Shown here one piece after another: positions 19,789-29,605 of a DNA stretch of 64,000 nt. Numbering within the stretch: the stretch's first letter is position 1; each line of letters opens with the position of its first letter. Origin of the DNA: Aurantiochytrium sp. KH105 (lineage: Eukaryota > Sar > Bigyra > Thraustochytrida > Thraustochytriidae). Under the pieces are notes generated by a model. That model saw nothing but the letters and a program-made list of their open reading frames with translations, did no database searches and was not told the DNA's origin. Both the position numbers and the translations under genes were made by a program. The stretch spans positions 372,001 to 436,000 of the forward strand of contig BGKB01000008.1 of assembly GCA_003116975.1 (NCBI GenBank). Direction: 5' to 3'.

Positions 19789-20829
19789 TCTTTTGATTTT
19801 GCGTGCAGCAAAATCTGAGAGCGCCAACCTTTTCTGCACTGTACCGCCTTGCGCTGCGCACGCACACCAGTGCAGTATACAGCGCCTCTCTCACGCGAGC
19901 GCACAATTGGGTCGCGCTCACCCGTACACTGCAGAGCGCTCTGGGAAATGCCTGCAACGTGCAGCGGGGCGCGGCTCCCCGCCCCACCCCGCGCCGCACC
20001 GCGCCGCGCGAGTGTCCACTTTTTGGTTATTTAGTTTCCGAGCCTCAACCGCGCTAAGAGTACACACCGTTTCGGTGAACCTCCATGTTCTAAAGGCTAG
20101 TCTGGGAATGTGGCTGTGGAGTTCATAGACAGTCAAGCCTGATTTACATTGGTTTAGAGACAGAATGAGCCAAGGCCTGCCTCCTTGATCCTGTGCCACA
20201 TTCACTCGTGCATATGCGAAGGCCTATACCGATCTCGTAAGGCCGAGATCATGCGTGCCTCGGTAGCAAAATGAGTCTCTCTGGAGAGATGGCATAGCAA
20301 AAAGGGTGCCCCAAGCAAGAGAATAGAAGATATGCCTGCGGCGCGCGACATAAGCAGCAATCACGCATGCATTTGTCGTGACGTTCTACACGCATGGCAA
20401 AAGCCTTGAAGCTAAAAAAATTAAGGTCAGACTTCAGGAGTTCTGGGGAGAAGGGGGAAAACGACCTAAGGTTAAAAAGGTCTAATAAGACGTTTCTGTA
20501 ACGCGCGGTTTCGCTCGTTACGGGAAATCTTTGTTAGCAAAGGAAGACGAAGAAGAAGGAGACCCGAAGGAGGAGAAACCAAAGCCGCTTCACAGACTCG
20601 GTGTCGACGCGGCCGTGCGGCGCGGCCGAGCAACGAGGGCGCGCGAGAACGGCCGGCAGGCCACAGACGAAGGCCGTTCCACGCTCTAGTCACCCCATCC
20701 CCGACCGGGACCGCGGCCCCAGCTGGAGAGCGGCCGGAGTTCGGGCTGGGAGACGGCAACTGCAGCGCGTTGTAGCAGAGCCCTTTTAGACGAAACAATA
20801 GGGTCTTGGAGAGTCGCGCGAGGACGACC
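19789..20829. other. Divergent intergenic region between the giant scaffold and VPS15
   Basis: About 1 kb between two ATG starts. The flank of the giant gene is GC-rich and the middle (20050-20480) is more balanced. A spliced first exon for the giant gene could lie here, since a CAG stands just ahead of 19839. I see no other gene. Confidence 0.5.
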
Positions 20830-23800
20830 ATGGGCAACGTAGTCCCTACGGGACGCGCGGGCGAGGAACCACAACAACTCGTTGCGTCCATCGACGACTC
20901 TCGTCTTCTCTTCCAGGACGAGCTTTGGAATGGAAAATTTCTCAAGTCCGCGCGGTGTCAGTCGAGCGGCAACGTTCTCGTGGTCAAGGTGTATGAAAAG
21001 ATACCTGCAACCGACCCGCAGCTTCTCCGAAAACTTCGCAAACAGCTCGAGGACCTTCGCGAGCAGGTGCGTCCAGCCACCCATCCTAATGTCCTCGCGT
21101 ACACACGATGGGGCGAAACGAGCCGCGTCGCGTATGTGATGCGGCAGTTCACATCCAGCAATTTGCACGACAGACAAAGCACACGCCCCTTCTTGGCCCC
21201 CATGGAGAAGCGATGGATCGTATATCAAATGCTCAAAGCCTTGTCACAGTGTCACGGGTCCGGCATTGTACACGGGGACATTAAAGCGGAGAACTTTCTC
21301 GTTACCTCGCACACGTGGGTCTTACTTGCCGATTTTGCTCCATACAAGCCAACTTTCCTTCCTCTCGATGACACTGCACCATACAATTACTTTTTCGACT
21401 CAAGTAACAAGCGCGACTGCTGCTGTGTCGCGCCTGAGCGCTTCCGTTCACCGACGTCGATCATTGACATTTCACTGCTCGACTCGGCTCCACCGCAATG
21501 CGCCTCTGTTCTCAGTGTCATGATGGACCCTGGCGTCCCCAACGTTGATGCAGAATTCGAGCTTGCAGAAGCGTCTGCTTCGCTCGAGGCTGAAGATCGG
21601 GCTGCAGCAGCGAAAAGAGATGGCCTTGCGGAGGGCGGCGACAGCGGAAGTGCAGGTGCTTCGCGCGAGGCCAGCATGAGTGGTGGTGGGAGCAAAGTTC
21701 TCCGCAAAAGCGGCAACAGCGGTTCCAAGAGTCTTGGTACGTCCACGGCGAGCGCAGGTGGCGCCGGCGCTCGTTTGGCGGCAGGAATGGCGGGATCATC
21801 CTCTGGCAACACAGCCACTCCGTCAATTCCGGAGAGGTCTGCTGGTTCTTCCGCTGTTCCCTCTTCGAGCCAGGGACGAGCTGCAACTGCGTCGCCTCCG
21901 GAGAGAGAAATGACTCCCAAGGGTCTCGTCCGCCGCCAAAGGAGCTACAGTTTTGACACGCAGAGTCGTTCGACGAGATTGAAACCCTCAATGGATATTT
22001 TCTCGCTTGGATGCGTCATCGCGGAGCTTTTCATGGACGGTGCAGCGTGCTTCAATCTGTCAGAAGTACTGCGCTACGCTAATCCAGAGTTGGGCGCAGA
22101 TGCTCGAGCGACGCTTCTTCAGTCCAAATTGGACAAAGTGACCGATCCCCTGATACGCCCACTGGTTGAGAGCATGCTACAGGCTGATCCGTCGCAACGG
22201 AAATCTGCAGATGTGTATTTGCAGGAATTTACCGGTCCCGACAAGGCATTTCCAAGCTACTTTGCTGATGTTCTCCATCCATTCTTTCGTGAGCTTCTTC
22301 AGGAGGAATATGACTCGCCGGACGAGCGCATATGGGCCGTTTGCAGCAGATACGAGGAGCTTGTCTCTGCTCTGTGTAATATCCACGACAAGCGCGGTGC
22401 TGCTTACTTTGCGCAGCAGAGCGCAGCGTGGGCTGCGCGCCATGCCGCTCTCGACGTCAGTCTCAAGGACTCGCCCATGCGGTCGGTGCAAGACGACTTC
22501 GACAGCGACGGCGGCGCGAAATCAGAACGTTCGCGCGGGTCAACGGGCAGAAGTTGGGAGGAAAACACACGAGCCTCACGCGCGGACAACGAGGCCGTCC
22601 GCGACTTACTCGCGCGTACGCAAAAGATCATGGCCCGTCTCGCAGATCTGAATGTTTCTGACAAGATGCGAGCGGCGGTGACGAGCGCCAGCGAGAACGT
22701 GAGCTTGCAATATGATACTCTTTCGAAGCAGTACAGCGCTGCCCCGCCACCACCTCCTCTGGATTTTACAGGGAGTCTCTCCGGAGGTGGCGAGGATTTT
22801 TTCCTTGTGGGTGGACCGGGCGCTCGTGGAGTTGAGGCCACGAATGACAGCTACGCTGCAAGTCTGTCTGCTCTGAACATTCCGGCGGGAGAAAACGGGG
22901 TCCTCATTGTGATTCATATGCTTGCGGCCACAACACGCTTTGTTCGCTTCCCAAGCACCAAAATTGCTGCTCTGTGTGCGCTGCTACGACTTTCTCGCTT
23001 CAGCAACGACGAAACGCGCCTACAGCGAGTCCTTCCATACGTTGTGCACGAGCTCAGCGAGTTCTCGTCACCCGAGTATTCGTCCCTGGTCCGTTGCACG
23101 GCCCTGCGCGTTCTTACAGATCTTGTGCGCAAGATTAAACGACTGCCCGCTTCGGACCGTCGGATTTTTCCCGAGTACATTTTCCCTGCGCTCGCTCGCT
23201 TCAAAATGGATCCCTCGCTCAATGCACGACTAACATTTGCAGAGTGTTTGCCCCGTCTTGCCGAGGCAAGCGGGCGATTTCTCGACCTCGCGCGGCTGCA
23301 CGCGGATCTGAGCAACAGCGACGCGGCGGATCGTCACACCGGCAAAGAGTCGAACAGTTCGATTCGGGGCAAGGGCAAGAGTGGTGACGATGCTCTTGCC
23401 AAGCCTGTTACTTTTGACGCTCAGCTTAACGAGCTGCACGACATTGTGCAGGATTTTGTGAGCAACATGATTGAACAGCCCGCGGTGGTTCGACGCACCC
23501 TCCTTTGCGACATTACGCGGCTCTGTCTCTTTTTCGGTCGCGAGCGCACAAGTAGCCACGTGTTGCCAATTCTCATTACATGCCTCAGCGAGCGCAACGA
23601 TTGGCAGCTTCGGGCCACCTTTTTCGAGCACATTCCAGGCGTGAGTGCGCTTGTCGGCCCGCTTGCGCTTCAGCAGTTCCTCCTTCCATGCATTGTGCAG
23701 AGCCTTTACGAATTCGAAGAACTGGTCGTGGAGCGTACGCTAACCTGCGTGTACAGTCTCGCGCAGCTGGGTCTTCTCGATGTGACAATGATGTCTGAGC

Positions 23801-26736
23801 TCGCTGCCAAGGTAGGGCCGCTCGTGTACCATCCAAGCGTTTGGATTCGGAATGCGGTGGTGCGGGTTCTTGCTGCCCTCGTGGCTTCAAAACGGATGGG
23901 CCTTGTCGAGACGCAAGTCACCATTGTGCGTCTTATCGAGCCGTATCTCAAGAAATCCGAGGCACGCAATGCCCTACTTTTGGGCTGTTCCAAAAATGTT
24001 GAAGAGAATGAAGCTTTGCTTCGCGAAATGCTTGTGGACCGCCTGCCTCGCGATGTTTACGAGGCTGCTGCAGAACGCGTTGAAAAGAAAGCCTTCCCAC
24101 AGGCATTCTCCAAATCGAGCGAGGCAGGACGAAGTCGTTCAGCGAAGGAGACACCAAGCAAACTGCCGCCTGGCACACCTGCTTTTCCGACGTCGTCTTC
24201 ACCATCATTTTCGGCGTCGGCGTCGGCGTCGTCCAGCTCGACTTCCACAAGAAGCGCGGGTCAGATCCCGTCGAAGTCCGCGTCGAGTAGGTCAAGGTCG
24301 GCCGCTTCTGGAGACGCTGGCGATGTTGCGGGAAGCTCCAGTTCCGGGACTGGGTCCACCTGGCTAAAACTGTCCCATCGAACGCCGAAGAAATCGGACT
24401 CTTCAAATGCCGGCGACGAGAACGCAGGTGCTACGGCCGCGCAAAAACTTCCACCACACCACGCGCAGGGCTTGAAAGCTCTCGAAGGTTTCTTCAAGGC
24501 CTCAGCAAGTCTTGCTCGAGGTACACGGGGACGACTCATGGAGCTGGAAAAGAAAGTTCCTGAGACAGTTGTGCGGAGTCTACGCAGCGGGCCCGACGAC
24601 GCGGCTTTACATGCGATCCTTGTTCCAGAGCAGACATATGTGACGCTCACGACCCACAGTCATTATGCCGATTTTCTCGACCATTCGGCTTCTCCAGCGG
24701 GGCCAGGTTTGCTCTTGCAGCACCAGCATCAGGACTTTAAGCGCATCGTGAATCGTTACGGAATCGTAACGCGCTCTCGTCGGCACGGCGCAGGGGCCGC
24801 AGACACCTCGGAGGCGCTCTCCGGTGGACAACAACGCCTTACGCAGCGCATTCGCGCGCTCGAAGTCCCACCGCTCCCGCCAGATATGGCGTCGCTGCGC
24901 AAGCTCGATGGCACGCCGTACGTGGCGACCGTGCGCCGGCCTTCAAGTGAGGTTGGAAGCCTACTTGAGCGAGCGGGTACAAGTTCGACGCGTGATGCGG
25001 CTTCAACCCCAAACGATCGGCCTTGGAGGCCGCGTGGGGTTCTGGCCGCAAATCTGTATGGCCACGACAACGCGGTCAATCGCGTGGTTGCCTCGCAAGA
25101 CAATCTCTTCTTCGCAACCGGGTCCGATGATGGCACGGTGCGTCTTTGGATGACGGCTGGGCTCGAGGATGGTTACGGGATCCGCCCAAAGCTGACATAC
25201 GCCAGTCAAGGTGGATGCATTGCGGACTTGTGCATTGTGGAAAATACGCATGCGGTTGCCGCAGCATCGACCAGTGGGAGTGTCCATGTGTTCAAAGTGG
25301 AGCACGCTCTCGATGTAACTCGTGCTGTTGTCGACCCCAATGACATGATGGGCCCGTCGAGCTCTGTGGTAATCAATTCTGGGGATGGTACGTCTGAGGA
25401 TCTTCTCCTTGACAAGGCGGAAGCGCGTCACGCCCAAGCGCGATCGGCCGCAGACTCTGCAATGCGCGAAGAACGCAATGCTCGTGGCTCTCTTTCCGCA
25501 GGCTTGGCAGGAGGCGGGGCTCATGGTAACACGGGCATTGGAACCACTGTCAGCGGTATGGGCAGCAATGTTGGTCCTGGCGCCGGTGTGAGTGGGAGCA
25601 CTGTGCCGGGGGTGGGCGCGAACTCGATCTCTTCAAGCTCGCAGTCCTTTTCGCACGGAACGCAGCGGGGTTCCTCGCAACAACGGAGCTTGGGCGCCAG
25701 CACTGTGCTGGAGCTCAACCTGGCGCGCGATGGTCCTGTTCGAGCGGTTTGTCACTATCCTGCCGTGAGCGAGTCTCTTTTGGTGTGCGCGAGCGAGTCT
25801 GGCGCAGTCCATGGCTGGGACCTGCGTGCCCGAAAGCGCTCGTGGGTGCTACGCGTTGGGCCGCAGGCTGGTGTGATTACTGCGCTGGCGGTGCCTCCCG
25901 AGGGCGACCCAATTTGGCTCGTGGCAGGGACTTCGCGTGGTGTCATTCTCCTCTACGATTTACGCTTCTCCATTTTGCTCAAGGCGTGGCGCCACCCAAG
26001 CCACTCGCGAATTCATCGACTTTACCTATCGCGTGCGACGTGCAGCGATCCCTTTGTATATGTTGCTGCCGGGGCCAACTCCACGTCACTGTACAATGTG
26101 TCGAACGGGGCCATGGTGCATTCCTATCGGACAGTTCCCACCTCTGTCAATGGCAAAGATGCCACTGCGGATGCCCCACTTGAGGAAATTGACGTGCGTG
26201 CTCTCGAGGTGAATCCGTCGATCCCTGAGCCCATGTGGAGTCATCTTGCGGTGGACGAGCTCGACGCGTCGACGGCTCGCATGGAGCCTTCTGTTCGCGC
26301 GATTGTTTGTCCATTTGACATGTCGGATGTGCGCAAGCACATGGCGCACATTCCGACGACAGTCATAACCGCGGGTACAGACAGACGCATTCGTTATTGG
26401 AATCAAGATCACAATCTGTGCTACTCGGTGTTTGACCAGGAATTTGGCAGGTCCGTGAACCAGCATTGGGATCGACTTGACAAGGTCGTGGTGTGCCGGG
26501 AAGACATTGCTGGTCACCAAGCCATTGGACAAGCGCAGCCGGCGCAGCGCCAGCAACCTCAATTTTCTGCCGAAGGCCGAGGTCTCCCGCATCCTTCGGC
26601 GAATCATGAAGACGCGATCCTGGATCTCGCCTTTCTTGCCGCGCCATCGCGACTCGGAGGAACTTTGACGCAGCGTGCATCGACTGGTCTTTTGCTCTCG
26701 GCTTCCAGGGACGGCATCGTCAAGGCTTGGGCTTAG
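20830..26736 (+). CDS. VPS15: VPS15/PIK3R4, regulatory subunit of class III PI 3-kinase
   Basis: VPS15 anchors and regulates VPS34 in the lipid-kinase complexes of endosome sorting and autophagy. The 1968-residue product begins MGNVVP, an N-myristoylation signal as in known VPS15; the longer frame from 20806 starts with TTG. The kinase-like domain has VVKVYEK, HGDIKAENFLVT, and DFA in place of DFG within LLADFAPYKPTFLP, then YNYFFDSSNKR and APERF. All of these match VPS15, including the family's usual DFA. An insertion of about 150 Ser/Gly/Ala-rich residues lies between APERF and MDIFSLGCVIAELFMDG. HEAT-type helices fill about 380-1050. A low-complexity linker comes next, then a C-terminal WD40 propeller with NRVVASQDNLFFATGSDDGT and later blades to the stop. 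The gene is intronless. Confidence 0.95.
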   Translation: MGNVVPTGRAGEEPQQLVASIDDSRLLFQDELWNGKFLKSARCQSSGNVLVVKVYEKIPATDPQLLRKLRKQLEDLREQVRPATHPNVLAYTRWGETSRVAYVMRQFTSSNLHDRQSTRPFLAPMEKRWIVYQMLKALSQCHGSGIVHGDIKAENFLVTSHTWVLLADFAPYKPTFLPLDDTAPYNYFFDSSNKRDCCCVAPERFRSPTSIIDISLLDSAPPQCASVLSVMMDPGVPNVDAEFELAEASASLEAEDRAAAAKRDGLAEGGDSGSAGASREASMSGGGSKVLRKSGNSGSKSLGTSTASAGGAGARLAAGMAGSSSGNTATPSIPERSAGSSAVPSSSQGRAATASPPEREMTPKGLVRRQRSYSFDTQSRSTRLKPSMDIFSLGCVIAELFMDGAACFNLSEVLRYANPELGADARATLLQSKLDKVTDPLIRPLVESMLQADPSQRKSADVYLQEFTGPDKAFPSYFADVLHPFFRELLQEEYDSPDERIWAVCSRYEELVSALCNIHDKRGAAYFAQQSAAWAARHAALDVSLKDSPMRSVQDDFDSDGGAKSERSRGSTGRSWEENTRASRADNEAVRDLLARTQKIMARLADLNVSDKMRAAVTSASENVSLQYDTLSKQYSAAPPPPPLDFTGSLSGGGEDFFLVGGPGARGVEATNDSYAASLSALNIPAGENGVLIVIHMLAATTRFVRFPSTKIAALCALLRLSRFSNDETRLQRVLPYVVHELSEFSSPEYSSLVRCTALRVLTDLVRKIKRLPASDRRIFPEYIFPALARFKMDPSLNARLTFAECLPRLAEASGRFLDLARLHADLSNSDAADRHTGKESNSSIRGKGKSGDDALAKPVTFDAQLNELHDIVQDFVSNMIEQPAVVRRTLLCDITRLCLFFGRERTSSHVLPILITCLSERNDWQLRATFFEHIPGVSALVGPLALQQFLLPCIVQSLYEFEELVVERTLTCVYSLAQLGLLDVTMMSELAAKVGPLVYHPSVWIRNAVVRVLAALVASKRMGLVETQVTIVRLIEPYLKKSEARNALLLGCSKNVEENEALLREMLVDRLPRDVYEAAAERVEKKAFPQAFSKSSEAGRSRSAKETPSKLPPGTPAFPTSSSPSFSASASASSSSTSTRSAGQIPSKSASSRSRSAASGDAGDVAGSSSSGTGSTWLKLSHRTPKKSDSSNAGDENAGATAAQKLPPHHAQGLKALEGFFKASASLARGTRGRLMELEKKVPETVVRSLRSGPDDAALHAILVPEQTYVTLTTHSHYADFLDHSASPAGPGLLLQHQHQDFKRIVNRYGIVTRSRRHGAGAADTSEALSGGQQRLTQRIRALEVPPLPPDMASLRKLDGTPYVATVRRPSSEVGSLLERAGTSSTRDAASTPNDRPWRPRGVLAANLYGHDNAVNRVVASQDNLFFATGSDDGTVRLWMTAGLEDGYGIRPKLTYASQGGCIADLCIVENTHAVAAASTSGSVHVFKVEHALDVTRAVVDPNDMMGPSSSVVINSGDGTSEDLLLDKAEARHAQARSAADSAMREERNARGSLSAGLAGGGAHGNTGIGTTVSGMGSNVGPGAGVSGSTVPGVGANSISSSSQSFSHGTQRGSSQQRSLGASTVLELNLARDGPVRAVCHYPAVSESLLVCASESGAVHGWDLRARKRSWVLRVGPQAGVITALAVPPEGDPIWLVAGTSRGVILLYDLRFSILLKAWRHPSHSRIHRLYLSRATCSDPFVYVAAGANSTSLYNVSNGAMVHSYRTVPTSVNGKDATADAPLEEIDVRALEVNPSIPEPMWSHLAVDELDASTARMEPSVRAIVCPFDMSDVRKHMAHIPTTVITAGTDRRIRYWNQDHNLCYSVFDQEFGRSVNQHWDRLDKVVVCREDIAGHQAIGQAQPAQRQQPQFSAEGRGLPHPSANHEDAILDLAFLAAPSRLGGTLTQRASTGLLLSASRDGIVKAWA

Positions 26737-26820
26737 TAAAAGAGTAGATTTTTGATGCAATCGGAGCTTGAAGAGAGAGGCTACGCTGGCTTACATTCTA
26801 TATTTTGTCTTATTTAGCTT

Positions 26821-26855
<35 letters not shown>

Positions 26856-27081
26856 ATGAAAGCGAGCATATAGTGGCAAAACAGAAGCGCAACATAAGAT
26901 TGTAGAATTCGGATACAGAAGAGACTTTTGATGCATGAGTCCAAAGGGAGGGACACATGAGTGTGTGTGAGTGCGTGTGCGTGTGCGTGAGTGAATAGGC
27001 GAGGATGAATGCGAAACGAAAGAAGAAGAGAAAAAAAAATATGGACGAGGCAAATGAGGTTGTCATGACTTGCTGAACCTC
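26737..27081. other. Convergent intergenic region with GA and GTGTGC microsatellites
   Basis: About 345 bp between the VPS15 stop and the next stop on the other strand. It contains a GA dinucleotide run near 26824-26853 and a GTGTGAGTG-type repeat near 26958-26992. The short minus-strand frames here are translations of these repeats, not genes. Confidence 0.6.
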
Positions 27082-27925
27082 TCACATGAATCCCGCGTCT
27101 GCCAGCGCATTGGCGACCTTTTGTTCACGAGCACTGCGACTGCTGAGTTGGCTCTGGCCGTCGAAGACTTCCTCAGCGGATCGTGGCCGGGCGCCAAGAG
27201 CGTCGAAAGTGGACACTGCGCCCGGCTTGCCAAATACAGAATCGGCATGGACGACCAGCAACCTCATGATTCGGCTCGCAGCGTCAACCTCGGGGCCCGG
27301 CACGACGGACTCAAGCAAAAATGATGGACCCAGCTTCATGGCGGCATCTTCCGGGTCAGACGCGGTGTCCCGAATGAGAGCGGAGACCTCGCCGAGAGCC
27401 TCGAGACAAGATATACGAATCTGGTCGAGCTCTGGCACGAGCTTTGAGGCCACCTGCGCACCATCGTCTTCGTTCTTGATTTTGTTGCTCGCGCCAAGCA
27501 GCATCAGGAACGCCTTGTCCGTGACGATTTGCGGAGTTGCCGTCTCGAAGAGCTGAAGAATTGCCTTGGCCCACACGATGGGCTCCTGGTTCGCACAGAT
27601 TCTCCGCAGCTGCTCCGTGGAAAGGTCGCCGTAGGTGTCGAGGGATGAAAGAATCTGGTCCCATGCCTTGGACGCTGTGCACACGAGACGACAAAAAGCA
27701 GCAAAAAATATCATCAGACTCGTCAGCCCTTGGCTCGGAACTCTTCGAGCGAAGTCCTCCAGACACGCCGCATCACTTACCTTCTCTCTCCGAGACGTTC
27801 TTGGGCGCGTAGACCAGCAGGTCGGCGGCGTTGGTGTCCACGTGCCGAAGCCACGACAGCACAAAGGGAATCTGCGGCACGAGCCGGCTCGTGCGGAGGC
27901 GCTGCGCCTTGCTGTCGGTCGCCAT
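27082..27925 (-). CDS. Unidentified 245-residue helical protein, two exons
   Basis: Exon 1 is 27925-27781 and starts MATDSKAQRLRTSRLVPQIP. The intron is 27780-27675 (106 bp, GTAAGT donor, GCACAG acceptor, phase 1). Exon 2 is 27674-27082. The joined frame is exactly 246 codons including the stop, and splicing gives SEREASKAWDQILSSLD across the junction. An unspliced frame through the intron would give a poor sequence, so I trust the splice. The product is mostly helical and mildly acidic, with no membrane segment, repeated motif or catalytic signature. It ends with a small helical tail (EQKVANALADAGFM). I do not recognise a family. Confidence 0.72.
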
Positions 27926-28609
27926 CGTCTCGGGCTCCAGGCCCGGGCTCCGTGCTCAGGCTCGGGCTCTGCTTCGCGCGCGCCTGCTCGGAGGCCCCGG
28001 CTCGCTCGAACCTGGACACGGCGCGTGCAGCGTCGCCGCGCGACCCCTGCTTGCGCTGCGCGGTCGATGCGCGACCCTGGCGCAGGCGGGCGGGCGGGCG
28101 GGCGGGCAAACCAGTGGGCGCCGAGGAGGCGGGCGAGCGAGCGAGCGAGCGAGCGAGCGAGATCGCAGCGGCGACTCGCAGTCAGTCTGCGCGCGCGCGA
28201 GCGAGCGAGTGAGTTTTGCCAATGTTTTTGGTTTTGTTTTTACTTTCTTTGGGGGCATGCAGAGGTACCGTGTTATGGTACCAATGTGTGTGTGCAGCTT
28301 AGGAGAAGAGGAAAAGGAGAGCAAAGCATCAGGCGGATTGACAGACAGACAGACAGATCCGTCGGATTTTGGCGTTGAGGAAGGCACACCTACTAGTCTA
28401 TGTAAGCACCACTATCTGTAGATGGATCAATGACTGAAAGAAAAGAAAAGATCTATCATGTTTTCACATCATCACGATGGAGAGTTATGCATCATCTTTT
28501 TCGGGGCTGGCGTGCACGGCACAAGACGCTGTGCACAAGAGAAGAGAAACAGCCAAACAAAAGCAGATCGACATTTAGACTTTTCGTGGACAAAAGAAAG
28601 AAAGCTCAA
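27926..28609. other. Intergenic region with GCGG, GCGA and GACA tetranucleotide repeats
   Basis: Upstream flank of the spliced gene. It holds tandem GCGG near 28086-28105, GCGA near 28131-28161 and 28197-28210, and GACA near 28341-28356. From 28400 on it is the 3' flank of the glycosyltransferase-like gene. No convincing gene is seen. Confidence 0.55.
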
Positions 28610-29605
28610 CTACGGATGTGGGTTTGTAAATCGGTACATGAGAAAATCCCGACCAGGTTTCGCAAGCTCTTTTGCAATGAAGTCGTCGAGAGGCACCATT
28701 GGCATGAGTGAGGCGTCTGCCCACACACCGCCATTCCTACACAGGAGCTCAACACGTGTCAGATCAGATAAATGCGAGAACTGACGTCCGTTTGCATTGC
28801 GATCTCCCGTCCACAAGGCGTGGCTCAAGGGAGCTAACTCCGCAATGTTATCAAACGTAAGAAAGGCAAAGTTCCAGTGCGGATTTAGCTTTTTCCACGC
28901 TTTGAAAGCGACATGATTGTAATTGTGAACTGTGCGAAGATGCTCCTCGCCTTGCAGCCACATGTAGTAAATCGTTCGTGGAAATGGCAGCGCCTCAAGT
29001 TTGTTGTGACGACCTGATTTCTTTGCTTGGAACGCTACATCATCCACGTATTCCATGTATCGCGTCTCGTTCATGCTTGGTCGTTTGTACATGTATGCTG
29101 GTGCATCGTAGTCAACGTGGAAAAGGTGTGGACCAGGCTGGAACTCATTGGCTGAGAGGTCTAGCAGCGCGTCGACAGTCCTACGATAGACTGGGTTGTG
29201 CTTGATTAGCGAATCCAAAACGTAGTGCAATTGGAAATAGTTCCACTGTCGACACCCACGCAGCGCGCAATAAAAGTGCTCGAAGATTTCACAAATGAAT
29301 GGGTGGTCCTGACTCGACGCCATCCACCAGGACGGGGCCCAGCGCACTCCGCTCATGCACAGTCTATCTTCTGGGATCGAGCTACACATTTGATCACTCA
29401 ATGGCATCATGCCTCGAAGGCCAGGAAGCGTTGTTGCAAATGTTGGCGTGGAACGATGATGAGCATTCGAAGCTGTGGCGCATTGCTGGGCCTCTGTGCA
29501 AAGTTGAAGAGACGGAAGAGTTTTGAATTGTAGCGTCTTGGGCTCGACAGTGACAAGCAAAAGGACGGCCACGACTAGTCGCAGAGAGCTCCTCAATTTC
29601 CGCAT
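28610..29605 (-). CDS. Capsular-polysaccharide-synthesis-type glycosyltransferase with permuted domain halves
   Basis: The frame opens at 29815 with GTG. The ATG at 29605 begins MRKLRSSLRLVVAVLLLVTV, a typical signal anchor for a Golgi type II enzyme, giving 331 residues. Residues about 210-331 are the first half of a Caps_synth/GT32-like domain: FPRTIYYMWLQGEEHLRT, AWKKLNPHWNFAFLTFDN, SHLSDLTRVELLCRNGGV then WADASLMPM, stopping just after DFLMYRFTNPHP. Residues about 88-145, which come before it, look like the second half (PSWWMASSQDHPFICEIFEH, QWNYFQLHYVLD). The halves are therefore in reversed order. It could be a true circular permutation, the middle of a tandem array that lost its ends, or a chimera. 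Activity is uncertain. An ATG at 29695 is an alternative start. Confidence 0.72.
   Translation of the reverse strand: MRKLRSSLRLVVAVLLLVTVEPKTLQFKTLPSLQLCTEAQQCATASNAHHRSTPTFATTLPGLRGMMPLSDQMCSSIPEDRLCMSGVRWAPSWWMASSQDHPFICEIFEHFYCALRGCRQWNYFQLHYVLDSLIKHNPVYRRTVDALLDLSANEFQPGPHLFHVDYDAPAYMYKRPSMNETRYMEYVDDVAFQAKKSGRHNKLEALPFPRTIYYMWLQGEEHLRTVHNYNHVAFKAWKKLNPHWNFAFLTFDNIAELAPLSHALWTGDRNANGRQFSHLSDLTRVELLCRNGGVWADASLMPMVPLDDFIAKELAKPGRDFLMYRFTNPHP

Noticed and set aside
26791..27085. Minus-strand frames over GA and GTGT repeats
   Set aside because: Translations of microsatellites.
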